36,664 nucleotides of DNA, from NCBI GenBank assembly GCA_965262315.1, contig CBDHFJ010000096.1, positions 1 to 36,664 of the forward strand, written 5' to 3'. Positions 7,693 through 16,291 of the stretch are shown here, piece by piece. The notes beneath the pieces are model-generated. The model searched no databases, had not been told where the DNA came from, and saw nothing but the letters and a program-made list of their open reading frames with translations. The position numbers were made by a program, and so were the translations under genes. Each line of letters opens with the position of its first letter. The first letter of the stretch is position 1. Source of the stretch: JBCCFK01 sp965262315 (GTDB lineage Bacteria > Actinomycetota > Acidimicrobiia > Acidimicrobiales > UBA8592).

Positions 7693-9245
7693 AGGTGGGA
7701 GTCCGGTCCGGGGGCCGCGAGCACGATCTCCAGCTCGCGGCCAAGCATGTTCGCGAGCAACCGGCTGCGTTGCCCAGCCGTGTACAGCTCCAGCTCGTAG
7801 TCCAGGGTGGGGTCGACGCTCAGCGTCACCCTGACCCGTTCGGGGTCGACCGCGACCTGCAGGTCCTCGATGCCACCCTGGCGGGTGCGATCGAGCGCGA
7901 TGGCCACACGGAGGATCCCGGCCAGCGTGGCCACGACCCGCTGCGCCTCGGGCGCCAACGCCACGTACTCCTGGTGCGAGGGTTTGGGTGCCGACTTGCG
8001 GTGATAGCGCGCGACCTGGGCGATGATCTCGATCTCCGCGTCCACGAAGCCGTGGAGCTGATCGCTGTTGCGGATGACGTAGTACGAGTGCTTGTGATGC
8101 GCGGCGTGGCTGATGAACAGCCCGACATTGTGCAGCAGTCCCGCGGCCTCGAGCAGGTCCCGCTGATCGAGGTCCAGACCGTGCAGCTCGTGGGTGGCGT
8201 CGAAGAGCGCCAGCGCCAGATCGGTCGCCCGTTGGATGTGGCCGATGTCCTCGTGGTACATCTCGGCCATCCGCAGCACCGACTGCCGTCGGATGTCGCT
8301 GAGGTGGTGGAAGTTCGGGCTCCCGACCGTTGCCGCACGATCCAGCAGGATCCCCTCGCGAAGCGCCGCCTCCGACACCGTCATCTGCTCGATCGCCAGC
8401 CCGTCGAAGATCTGCTCGAGCAACAGCACGCCAGCGACGATGATGTCCTGGCGGCGATCGTCCAGACCGAGGATGCCCGCCCGCTCGTGGGACTGCCGGT
8501 GGGCCGTCACCTGTTCGACCACCCATGCCAGGGCGTCCCTGTCGACGACCTGTCCGTTGGTGGGTGCGGTGGGATCGCCGCCCGCCGCCGCGACGGCCAT
8601 CCGCGCCACGGTGTTGATGGTGCCCGAACTCCCGACCGCCGTGAACGGCCGGTGCTCGCGAACCCGACGGATGGTGGGCACGAGGAACGACCGGACGTGC
8701 GTGCGGCACTCGGCCACCGCCTCATCCCTGATGCGGCCGTTGGGGAAGAAGCGGTCGGTGAGACGGATCGCTCCCAGCTTGGTGCTGTGCGCGGACCTGA
8801 CCTCGCGGCCGCGGCCGACGAGGAACTCCGTGGAACCGCCGCCGATGTCGACCACCAGGATCTGCTGATCGAACAGGGGAAGCGACTGGATGACTCCCAG
8901 GTGGATGAGGCGGGCCTCCTCGACCCCCGGCACCACCTTGATGACGATGCCGGCCTCGCGGAGTGCCCGGTTGACGAAGACCGAACGGTTGGTGGCCTCG
9001 CGCAGCGCCGAGGTCGCGACTGCGGCGATGTCCGCCTCGAAGGTGTCGGCGATGCGCCGGAACCGCTGGAGGGCCGCGATCCCCCGATCCATCGCCTGGT
9101 CGGTCAGCAGCGACATGTCGCCCGAGCCCGAGCCCAGGCGAACGGTCTCCTTCTCCTTGGCCAGTGTCTCGAAGCGGCCCTCGTCGTCCAGACGGGCCAC
9201 GAGCAGGTGGAACGAGTTGGTTCCCAGATCGATGGCTGCATGCAC
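7689..9245 (-). CDS. ppx: Ppx/GppA exopolyphosphatase-family protein
   Basis: A 518-residue protein with an N-terminal ASKHA fold: DLGTNSFHLLVA at 6-17 is the first phosphate loop, and DIGGGSTEFLVG near 137-148 is the second. A C-terminal HD-type helical domain contains HNVGLFISHAAHHKHSYYVI. Enzymes of this group release phosphate from polyphosphate or convert pppGpp to ppGpp. This is the longer form with an HD-like C-terminus, like E. coli Ppx/GppA rather than the short mycobacterial Ppx1. The symbol is by family only. It is coupled to the LMW phosphatase gene. Confidence 0.9.
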   Translation of the reverse strand: MHAAIDLGTNSFHLLVARLDDEGRFETLAKEKETVRLGSGSGDMSLLTDQAMDRGIAALQRFRRIADTFEADIAAVATSALREATNRSVFVNRALREAGIVIKVVPGVEEARLIHLGVIQSLPLFDQQILVVDIGGGSTEFLVGRGREVRSAHSTKLGAIRLTDRFFPNGRIRDEAVAECRTHVRSFLVPTIRRVREHRPFTAVGSSGTINTVARMAVAAAGGDPTAPTNGQVVDRDALAWVVEQVTAHRQSHERAGILGLDDRRQDIIVAGVLLLEQIFDGLAIEQMTVSEAALREGILLDRAATVGSPNFHHLSDIRRQSVLRMAEMYHEDIGHIQRATDLALALFDATHELHGLDLDQRDLLEAAGLLHNVGLFISHAAHHKHSYYVIRNSDQLHGFVDAEIEIIAQVARYHRKSAPKPSHQEYVALAPEAQRVVATLAGILRVAIALDRTRQGGIEDLQVAVDPERVRVTLSVDPTLDYELELYTAGQRSRLLANMLGRELEIVLAAPGPDSHL

Positions 9246-9299
9246 GGTTCCGTCCCGCGCAGCTCGTGCAGGTTGCCCGGACGGTCGACGGCGGCCACC

Positions 9300-9938
9300 T
9301 CAGCCGACCCCTCGCGTCGGGCGGACGAACAGGCCCCGCGCATCGGCCCGGAGCGTCCCCTCGGCCTCGCACCGGCCGACCGTGGTGATCCGCCGCCCCT
9401 TCGCCTGGTCCACCCATCCGGTGAACCGGAGCGGTGTGTCCAGCGGCGTCAGGGCCCGGTAGCGGATCTCGAGGCGGCCGGTCACCCCACCTCCGTCCGG
9501 GACCTGGCCCTGGACGGCACCCAGCAACTCGTCGAACAAGCCGGCGATGAAGCCGCCGTGCACCGACCTGGGCGGGCCACCGAACGGCCGCCCGAGGGTG
9601 ACGTCGAATCCGAGGCCGGCCTGGCCGGCGGGGCCAGCGACCTCGAACCAACGAAGGTTCGGCGAGAAGGGGTTCAACGCCCCCTGGAAGAGCGAGCGTC
9701 GGCGGAACGCCCGCAGACCCCGGTCCTCGGGTGCCGCCACCGGCTCCTGCCACCACTCACCGAGCGGATCACCGTCCAGCAACGCTGCGGCTTCGCGGAC
9801 CTTCCGGGTGGCCTCGGCGAGGCGCTCGGGGGGATTGCGCCGGGTCACCGAAGCGTCCGCCAACTGGTGGACGGCGGCGCGAAGGTCGCGCGCGGCCCGC
9901 ACGATGTCGCGCTCCGCGGCTCGCTGCGACTCGGTCAC
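9300..9938 (-). CDS. PaaI-like hotdog-fold thioesterase with helical N-terminal extension
   Basis: A 212-residue protein. Residues 1-65 form a charged, helical extension. From about 85 onward comes a 4HBT hotdog domain with GGPPRSVHGGFIAGLFDELL, in which HGG-x4-LFDE is the catalytic loop and helix of acyl-CoA thioesterases of the PaaI/THEM4 type, followed by the strand RYRALTPLDTPLRFTGWV. It would hydrolyse acyl-CoA. The start is GTG 9938, six bases after a TAGACC box, which suggests a leaderless mRNA. It lies 54 bases upstream of the Ppx gene on the same strand and is divergent from the sigma-factor gene. The acyl substrate is unknown. Confidence 0.88.
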   Translation of the reverse strand: MTESQRAAERDIVRAARDLRAAVHQLADASVTRRNPPERLAEATRKVREAAALLDGDPLGEWWQEPVAAPEDRGLRAFRRRSLFQGALNPFSPNLRWFEVAGPAGQAGLGFDVTLGRPFGGPPRSVHGGFIAGLFDELLGAVQGQVPDGGGVTGRLEIRYRALTPLDTPLRFTGWVDQAKGRRITTVGRCEAEGTLRADARGLFVRPTRGVG

Positions 9939-9944
9939 CCGTCC

Positions 9945-9950
9945 GGTCTA
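9945..9950 (-). promoter_or_regulatory. -10 box TAGACC, leaderless promoter of the thioesterase
   Basis: On the minus strand TAGACC is followed by 6 bases and the GTG start, the same spacing as several other genes here. The last base departs from the TANNNT consensus. Confidence 0.35.
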
Positions 9951-10059
9951 CCGTGCGGCGGACGACATCACGCGGACCGGGGGATTTTCCATCGACGGCC
10001 CTGTAGCGGCGAAGATGGAACCTCCGCCGGGCCTCCGGCGTCTAGGCGGAGTGGAGGGT

Positions 10060-10704
10060 GTGCTCGCCATCGTGAATCCGTCCGATGCTGAGGCAGAGGA
10101 GCAACAGGCCGAACCGGCGCAGCGCGCCGACGACCAGGCGCGCCCTGAGGCCGAGCATCGCCCGAAGCGGGCTCGGCCCGCGGACGCGCCGGCACCGGTG
10201 GTCGAGCCATCGGTTCCCCGCGCACCCCGCGCCCGCTCGTTCGAGGCCTTCTACACCGAACACCACGCCCCCGTCGCCCGAGCGCTCGCGCTGACCCTGG
10301 GTGACACCGGCCTCGGCGTCGAGGCCACCGACGAGGCCATGACCCGCGCGTACCAACGCTGGGGGCAGGTCAGCGCCTACGACAATCCCGCCGGTTGGGT
10401 CTACCGGGTGGGCCTGAACTGGGCCAGGTCGTTCCTTCGTCGTCGGCGACGCACCACCACCTCCCCGTTCGTGGACGACACCCCCGTCGAGGACCCACAA
10501 CCGGCGGATCCGACATTGGCGCGAGCGCTCGCCGATCTCGACCCCAAGCACCGGTCGGTCGTGGTCCTGCGTTACCTCCTCGACTGGTCCGTCGACCAGA
10601 CTGCCGAGGCACTCGACATCGCCCCCGGAACCGTCAAGAGCCGCCTCCATCGAGCGCTCGCCCAACTGGAGACCACCATGACTGCACCCCAGGAGCCTTC
10701 GTGA
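10060..10704 (+). CDS. ECF-type RNA polymerase sigma factor
   Basis: About 214 residues. A disordered Glu/Ala/Arg/Pro-rich leader of ~55 residues precedes sigma region 2 (FEAFYTEHHAPVARALALTL to NPAGWVYRVGLNWARSFLRR) and region 4 (LDPKHRSVVVLRYLLDWSVD then IAPGTVKSRLHRALAQLE, the helix-turn-helix for the -35 element). Regions 2.4 and 4.2 are both intact. Start choice: GTG 10060 has GGAG 8 bases upstream. ATG 10015 and GTG 10072 are alternatives, and the long leader makes this uncertain. The stop overlaps the GTG of the next gene, a membrane protein, which suggests a sigma/anti-sigma pair. Confidence 0.9.
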   Translation: MLAIVNPSDAEAEEQQAEPAQRADDQARPEAEHRPKRARPADAPAPVVEPSVPRAPRARSFEAFYTEHHAPVARALALTLGDTGLGVEATDEAMTRAYQRWGQVSAYDNPAGWVYRVGLNWARSFLRRRRRTTTSPFVDDTPVEDPQPADPTLARALADLDPKHRSVVVLRYLLDWSVDQTAEALDIAPGTVKSRLHRALAQLETTMTAPQEPS

Positions 10705-12356
10705 CCGTCCACGACCGCCTCAGGCAGGAGCTCGCCCGCCGCGCCGACGGGATCGATGTGGCCACCGGCCAGAACCTCGATCGGGTCATGGCGACCGCCG
10801 ACGCCAGGCTCCGGCGGACGCGCGTGCTCGGCGCCGCAGCGGCGACGGTGTTGGTGGTGGGCGTCACCAGCGTCGCGCTGGTGCTCCGGGACAGCGACGA
10901 CGCCACCGACCAGATCGCGGTGAGTACCGACGACACGGTGGCCGCCGACGTGATCGAGGCCGAACCCGTCGAAGACACGCAAGCCGACGACCAACCGGCG
11001 GCCGCCTCCGACGGCGACGAGGAGATCGCCACCACCGAGCCCGACGACGAGGCCTCCGACGCGACCGACGCCACCGACCAGACCGACGCCGGCGTCGACG
11101 ACGCCGACAGCGAGCAGACCGACGACGAGGCCACCGACAACGGCGACGACGCGGCGGCGACCGACGAGCCCGCGCAGGTGGCGACCGCAGCGGGGGCCGC
11201 AGTCGTCGACATGCAGGCCCACAACGGCGGCTTCGTCGGGCTCCGTCCCGGCGCCGAACTGGTCTTCTCCACCGACGGCACGACATGGGGCGCCGTGGCC
11301 GACCCCCGACCCGACGGCACGGGCGTGATCGTCGACATGGCCTCCCACAACGGTGTCCTCTACGTCGTGGGTACGGCCGGCAATGGAGCAGATGCCCGCT
11401 CATGGGTCGTGGCCTCCAGCGGCCTCGACTCGTGGGAGACGGTCGACATCGGTGAACCCGACGACGACGGCAGCGATCTCACCGCCATCGTCTACAGCCC
11501 GGTCAGCGTCGGGGTGGGCGGCGCCGGCGTCGTCGTGACCGGTGAGACCACCGTGCACATCGACGTCGAGACCCTCCTCGACCCTGCGGTCTACGAATCG
11601 GGCGACTGGACCATCGGCACGTCGACCGGCGATCTGTCCAAGCTGGTCACCTACGATGCCGACACCGGCGCCGAGGACGAGGTGATCGACCTCATCGATG
11701 CCGGCGTCCCCGCCGAGACCATCAGCTTGCTGGAACGCCCGGAGCCCTTCGTCGCCACCGGGGCCGGCCGAGCGGTCCGGGTCGGCGAACACGACCTCGA
11801 TCGCCGCACCGTGCTCACCCACGCCGGCGTGGGCGGCACCGAGTTCCTCGCTGCCGGCTTCAGCCGCGAGTTCTCCAGCCGGATCCTGTGGACCTCGCCG
11901 GACGGGCTGGCCTGGACCGCGGTTCCCGTGAGCGTGATCGGGACACCGCGTGGCGACGCCATCGGCTCGGTGGGCGATCGCGTGGTCGTCTTCACGGGCG
12001 ATGGACCGCTGATGACGGTCCAGGTGCGCGATGGCGGCGACTGGACCGAAGTGCGGCTGGACGATCTCGTCGGCAACCGCAACGACGACTACGTGCTCGC
12101 CGATGCGTCCTTCGGGCCCGGCGGCGTGGCCGCTGCGGTCGTCACCGCCGGCGAGTCGGGCAGCAAGGTCGTGCACCTGCTGACGTCGGCCGACGGCCTC
12201 GAGTGGCAGACCGCCACGGTTGGTTCGTTCGCGGGCGGCACCCCGGGCGTGGTGGATGTCGACAGCGTCGGGATGGGCTCGTCATCGGTGGCGGTGAGCC
12301 TCGAGCGAACCGACGGCAGCCACGAGACCATGCTGGTGCCGCTCCCCATCGTCTGA
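10701..12356 (+). CDS. single-pass membrane protein with acidic linker and propeller-like ectodomain; candidate anti-sigma/sensor
   Basis: 551 residues starting at GTG 10701, which has AGGAG 5 bases upstream and overlaps the sigma-factor stop (GTGA). Layout: a cytoplasmic N-terminus of about 35 residues with Arg-rich helices (DRLRQELARRADGID...ADARLRRTRV); one transmembrane helix at about 41-58; an Asp/Thr/Glu linker of roughly 100 residues; then a large exported beta domain with at least three S-x-D-G-x-x-W motifs (FSTDGTTW, TSPDGLAW, TSADGLEW), resembling Asp-box/propeller blades. The position and topology suggest that the short N-terminus holds the sigma factor and the ectodomain senses a signal, but no classical zinc anti-sigma (HxxxCxxC) motif is present. 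The role is inferred. Confidence 0.85.
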   Translation: MTVHDRLRQELARRADGIDVATGQNLDRVMATADARLRRTRVLGAAAATVLVVGVTSVALVLRDSDDATDQIAVSTDDTVAADVIEAEPVEDTQADDQPAAASDGDEEIATTEPDDEASDATDATDQTDAGVDDADSEQTDDEATDNGDDAAATDEPAQVATAAGAAVVDMQAHNGGFVGLRPGAELVFSTDGTTWGAVADPRPDGTGVIVDMASHNGVLYVVGTAGNGADARSWVVASSGLDSWETVDIGEPDDDGSDLTAIVYSPVSVGVGGAGVVVTGETTVHIDVETLLDPAVYESGDWTIGTSTGDLSKLVTYDADTGAEDEVIDLIDAGVPAETISLLERPEPFVATGAGRAVRVGEHDLDRRTVLTHAGVGGTEFLAAGFSREFSSRILWTSPDGLAWTAVPVSVIGTPRGDAIGSVGDRVVVFTGDGPLMTVQVRDGGDWTEVRLDDLVGNRNDDYVLADASFGPGGVAAAVVTAGESGSKVVHLLTSADGLEWQTATVGSFAGGTPGVVDVDSVGMGSSSVAVSLERTDGSHETMLVPLPIV

Positions 12357-12368
12357 GGGGCCTGGACG

Positions 12369-14120
12369 TCAGCCGTCGCCCAGGTTGAAGCGCAGCTGCG
12401 GGTTGGTGTCGACGAGACCGAGCACCGGGACGACCGAGAAGACGTTCACGCTCGCCACCGACACACAGGGAACCTCGATGATGTGCGACGCCGGCCACCA
12501 GCTTCCACACGCCAGCCCTTCGACGCCCGGGTACCACCATCCGTCGTTCACGGCCTCGGCCAGCGCCGCGCCGCTGAGTGGTTCTGGAGTGGCAGCGATG
12601 GCCCGGACGATGAAGTCTGCCGCGAGATAGCCGTCGACCAGATCGAGATCGATCTCTTCCTCCGCGACGCCCTGACCGGCCGCGGCGGCGACCAACGCCT
12701 CCCAGCCCGGTGACGCCCGGTTGGCGACGTCGAGGCCAGGGCTGATCACCGTCAGCGGAGCGACGGCCTCGCGGAACGCCGGATCGGCCGCATCGAGCGG
12801 GTCGATGACGCCGACCAGCACGATCTCGCCGTCGTAGCCGGCCGACCGCAGCGCCGCCGGCAGCCCGGCCACCTGCGGCCCCTCGAGGAACACCACGGCC
12901 GGGTCGGCCTGGAGTGTGGCCGTGACCGTCGAGCTCCAGCCCGCGGCCGGAGCGTCGGACGCGGCCGGCAGCACCGGCAGCACCACCGGCGCCGCCAACT
13001 CGAGCAGCTCCGCCTCGAAGAGACGAGACGCGGCCACGACCTCGCCTTCGGGACCCGCAGCCACCAGGTGGACCGCTGCACCGGGTGGCGTGGACGCGTC
13101 CCGAGCCGCCAGCCAAGTGGTGAGCACCGGCTGCACCAGCGTCACGAACCCACGGGCGTCGAGGACCGGACAGCCCTGCGCCCCCCGCACCCCGTAGCCG
13201 TACGGCGTGCCCCGACCACAGAAGCCCGGCAGCCGGTCGGCGCCCACGTAGGGAACGCCCGCCTCGGTCAGCACGTCCTCGTGGAACCACGCGTCGGATG
13301 CGAGGGGCACCACGGCGAACACCTCGTCGCTCACCAGCACGTTGGTCAGACCCAAGGAGATGCCGATCTCGCCCACGTCGTCGTAGCAGCCGGCGAAGTC
13401 GATCTGTCGGGTCAGCTCGTCGTGCTGGTTGGCCTGCTCGAAGCGAGCGGCTGCCCCGAGGCAGGTGCCTTCGCGGTGGAAGAACCCGGCCAGCGACTCG
13501 GTCACCAGACCGCCGATCCGGATGGTGTCGTCGGTGACGCCGACGGGTTCCCCGCTGGCTGCGGCGATGGGGTCGAAGGGCCGACCGCCGGCGGTCACGA
13601 TCATCTCGGACGGATCGTCGTAGCGCGGTTCGATCCCGGCCGGCGCCACAGGAACCGCGACCGGTGGCACCGGAGTGGCCTCGGGGTCAGGGGCCTCGCC
13701 ATCGACGACCTCGCCGGCGCCCTCTCCGGCCGCCGGATCGGGTTCGGGAGTGGGCTCCACCGTCCCGTCGCCGGCGGTGTCGCCTTCGTCCGCCACACCG
13801 GTGGCGTCACCCGCCGTGACCGTCGCCTCGTCTGCGCCACCGTCGACCAGTGCGGCTTCGCCCGGCTCGAGATCGAAGGCGAGTACGGGTGGCGCCTCGA
13901 TCCGCGCCGTCTCCAGACCCAGCAGCTCCGGCACCGCTGCGGTCGGGATCGGCTCGATCGCGTCGGCGTCGACCAGCACCTCCATGGCGGCCGCGGTCTC
14001 GCCTGCACCGCGGGTGTCCTCGAGGACCGGCGTCGCAGTCTCGCTCGCACAACTCGCGGCAACGAGTGCAGCCACGAGTAGAGCTGCCGCGGCTCGGGCG
14101 CGGCGTGGAGACAGGCGCAT
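12369..14120 (-). CDS. branched-chain-type periplasmic-binding-protein-like lipoprotein (orphan)
   Basis: 583 residues. A signal peptide ends in the lipobox LVAASC (Cys at about 24). Then comes a ~150-residue acidic/Pro-rich tether (PTPEPDP, EATPVPP) and a type I periplasmic-binding fold starting with GVTDDTIRIGGLVTESLAG at about 195, as in Peripla_BP_6/LivJ-like proteins. Such proteins bind amino acids, amides or aromatic acids outside the membrane. No permease or ATPase gene is adjacent. The tether is unusually long for the family. A second protein of the same design is at 35135-36457. It ends 12 bases from the convergent sensor-like gene. The ligand is unknown. Confidence 0.85.
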   Translation of the reverse strand: MRLSPRRARAAAALLVAALVAASCASETATPVLEDTRGAGETAAAMEVLVDADAIEPIPTAAVPELLGLETARIEAPPVLAFDLEPGEAALVDGGADEATVTAGDATGVADEGDTAGDGTVEPTPEPDPAAGEGAGEVVDGEAPDPEATPVPPVAVPVAPAGIEPRYDDPSEMIVTAGGRPFDPIAAASGEPVGVTDDTIRIGGLVTESLAGFFHREGTCLGAAARFEQANQHDELTRQIDFAGCYDDVGEIGISLGLTNVLVSDEVFAVVPLASDAWFHEDVLTEAGVPYVGADRLPGFCGRGTPYGYGVRGAQGCPVLDARGFVTLVQPVLTTWLAARDASTPPGAAVHLVAAGPEGEVVAASRLFEAELLELAAPVVLPVLPAASDAPAAGWSSTVTATLQADPAVVFLEGPQVAGLPAALRSAGYDGEIVLVGVIDPLDAADPAFREAVAPLTVISPGLDVANRASPGWEALVAAAAGQGVAEEEIDLDLVDGYLAADFIVRAIAATPEPLSGAALAEAVNDGWWYPGVEGLACGSWWPASHIIEVPCVSVASVNVFSVVPVLGLVDTNPQLRFNLGDG

Positions 14121-14147
14121 GGTGAATCAATCGGCTGATCCATCGGG

Positions 14148-14164
14148 CTCCTGAGGCTCAGGAG
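14148..14164. promoter_or_regulatory. inverted repeat CTCCTGA-GGC-TCAGGAG in divergent promoter region
   Basis: Perfect 7-bp arms with a 3-base spacer in the 65-base gap between the binding-protein gene and the GGDEF-EAL gene. It could be an operator controlling one or both. Confidence 0.4.
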
Positions 14165-14185
14165 GCTTCGGCCCAGGCCGATGTG

Positions 14186-16285
14186 ATGACCGTGAACGCG
14201 CCCAACCCGCTCGACGAGACGCTCGTCTGCGACCCGCTGTCGCAGCCGCAGGCTCGGCTCCTGGTCGGGGCTTCGCCCGCGCCGATGATGGTGGCCGACG
14301 TCGTCGACGGTGGCTTCTCCGTGCTCGCCGTGGACCCCCTGCTCCGGCGCCTCGTGTCCGGCGCTCGACATCCGGCCGGCCCCATCCCGGGCGAGGTGAT
14401 CCCCACCCTGGGATTCGGCATGTTGGGACCGGCGATGGATGCCGTGATTGCAGACCCGGCGACGACCCAGGTGATCGAGGTCCCCATCGGCGATGAGCCG
14501 TTGTGGTTCGAAGTGCGGATCACTGCCGTCGCCGACGGCCTGGGCTGCCGCCAGATCGTGTTCCTCGCCGCGGACCGTTCGGCGGACCACGACATCGAGC
14601 AGCGGCAACGGCGTTCGGCCAAGCGGTTCCAGGCGATGGTCACCCACGCTCCCGGCCTCATCCTCCTCGTCGACTCGGCCGGTCGCATCCTGCGATGCTC
14701 TCCCGGTGTCGACCGGTTGTTGGGGGTCCGCGGCGACGAGCTCATCGGCCGGGCCTTCTTCGAGCTCCTCCATCCGGACACGCTGGCCAGAGCGGCCACG
14801 GTCTTCAACGGGATCCTGTCGTCCCCCGGCGAGCCGATCCGCATCGACGACTTCCGGCTGAGCCACGCCGCCGCCGGCCCGCTGTGGTGCGAGGCGACCG
14901 TCACCAATCTCCTCCACGACGACGACGTCGCCGCAATCGTCTTCAACGCGCACGACGTGAGCGACCGGCGGATCGCCGAGCAACGCCTGGAGCTGGCCGC
15001 GACGAGTGATTCCCTCACGGGGTTGGCGAACCGCCGACGCCTCGAGGAGCGCCTGACCGAGTCGTTCGAACACGCGACCCGGGTCGGTGCGGCCGTGGGA
15101 CTCGCCGTCGTGGACATCGACGACTTCAAGCTCGTCAACGACGGCCTGGGCCACGATGTGGGTGACGCCGTGCTGCGGGCCCTGGCCAACCGGCTCGAAG
15201 CGCTGGTGGCGGACCGGGGACACGTCGCCCGCATCGGCGGCGACGAGTTCGCGCTCGTCCTCGACGGCGTCGACGACCAGGCCGCGGTCGACCGGCTGGC
15301 CGACGCGGTCCACGACACGCTGCGTTCGCCGGTTCACGCCGCGGGCCAGGACGTCTACCTCCGGGCCAGCGTCGGCACCACGACCGGCAACCCGGCGACG
15401 GCCGATGCCCAGAGCCTCCTCCGCTCGGCCGACCTCGCCCTGTACCGGGCGAAGCGGAACGGACGCAATCAGACCGTGCGGTTCGCGGCCGAGCTCCAGC
15501 TCGAGGCCGAGCATCGTCTGGAGACCATCACCTCCCTCCAACGGGCACTCGGCGACGGCCGCCTCCGGCTCGCCTATCAGCCGGTGTGCGATCGGACGGG
15601 AGGGCTGGTCGGCGCCGAGGCCCTGCTGCGATGGGAGCACGACGGCGAACTGCTGAGCCCCGCGCGCTTTCTGCAGCTCGCCGAGGACACCGGGTTGATC
15701 CTGCCCATCGGCGCATGGGTCCTGGAGCAGGTGTGCCGCGACCTGAGCGCCATGCGGGCATCGGCCCCCGACCTGCAATGGCTGTCGGTGAACATGTCGT
15801 CTGGACAGCTGCTCGACGAGCGGCTGCCGGAGATGGTGGAGCGCACTCTCGCTGGGCACGACGTGGAGCCGGGCCGGATCGCATTCGAGATCGACGAGAC
15901 CACCCTTCGCGATGGTGGCGACCGCGTCGCCCGTATCCTGCGGCGACTCGTCGGCCCGCGGCTGCTGGTGGCGACCGCCGACTTCGCCGCCGATCAAGAG
16001 ATCCTCCACCGCCTGGCCCGACTTCCCGTCAGCGCAGTCAAGCTCGACCGGGCGTTCGTGCAGCAACTCGACCTGGACGACGAGGGGCGTCATCGATCAC
16101 TCGCGATCGGAGCCACCCAGGTGGCCGCCGAGGCCGGGTTCGAGATCATCGCGGAAGGCGTCGAGAACCAGGGCCAGGCCGATGTGCTCGCCGACCTGGG
16201 TTGTGATCTCCATCAGGGGTTCCACATCAGCGAGCCCCTCGACCTCGGTTCGTTTCTCACCCGCGCGGCACGGCCGCCGAGCTGA
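14186..16285 (+). CDS. PAS-PAS-GGDEF-EAL c-di-GMP signalling protein with degenerate EAL loop 6
   Basis: About 699 residues and soluble. A PAS-like domain is at ~20-130, a second PAS at ~145-265 (RFQAMVTHAPGLILLVDSAG...), then GGDEF at ~275-430 and EAL at ~450-695. The cyclase site RIGGDEFALV (about 349-358) is intact. The RxxD inhibitory site is absent: Ala and Gly stand at positions -9 and -6 before the motif. In EAL, EALLR, LSVNMSSGQL, VKLDRAFV and EGVEN are conserved, but the DDFGTGYSSL loop reads ADFAADQEIL, losing one metal-binding Asp and the loop-6 residues. So cyclase activity is likely and phosphodiesterase activity doubtful; the EAL part may only sense c-di-GMP. Starts at GTG 14183 or ATG 14186 are nearly equivalent. 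Confidence 0.93.
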   Translation: MTVNAPNPLDETLVCDPLSQPQARLLVGASPAPMMVADVVDGGFSVLAVDPLLRRLVSGARHPAGPIPGEVIPTLGFGMLGPAMDAVIADPATTQVIEVPIGDEPLWFEVRITAVADGLGCRQIVFLAADRSADHDIEQRQRRSAKRFQAMVTHAPGLILLVDSAGRILRCSPGVDRLLGVRGDELIGRAFFELLHPDTLARAATVFNGILSSPGEPIRIDDFRLSHAAAGPLWCEATVTNLLHDDDVAAIVFNAHDVSDRRIAEQRLELAATSDSLTGLANRRRLEERLTESFEHATRVGAAVGLAVVDIDDFKLVNDGLGHDVGDAVLRALANRLEALVADRGHVARIGGDEFALVLDGVDDQAAVDRLADAVHDTLRSPVHAAGQDVYLRASVGTTTGNPATADAQSLLRSADLALYRAKRNGRNQTVRFAAELQLEAEHRLETITSLQRALGDGRLRLAYQPVCDRTGGLVGAEALLRWEHDGELLSPARFLQLAEDTGLILPIGAWVLEQVCRDLSAMRASAPDLQWLSVNMSSGQLLDERLPEMVERTLAGHDVEPGRIAFEIDETTLRDGGDRVARILRRLVGPRLLVATADFAADQEILHRLARLPVSAVKLDRAFVQQLDLDDEGRHRSLAIGATQVAAEAGFEIIAEGVENQGQADVLADLGCDLHQGFHISEPLDLGSFLTRAARPPS

Positions 16286-16291
16286 CCGGGC

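Noticed and set aside
7695..10091. 798-residue plus-strand frame over the Ppx and thioesterase genes
   Set aside because: Spans two well-supported minus-strand genes and shows no fold or motif; typical GC-rich shadow.
13601..16093. 830-residue minus-strand frame over the GGDEF-EAL gene
   Set aside because: The opposite strand carries intact GGDEF and EAL motifs; this frame is an Asp/Glu/His/Gln-rich shadow.
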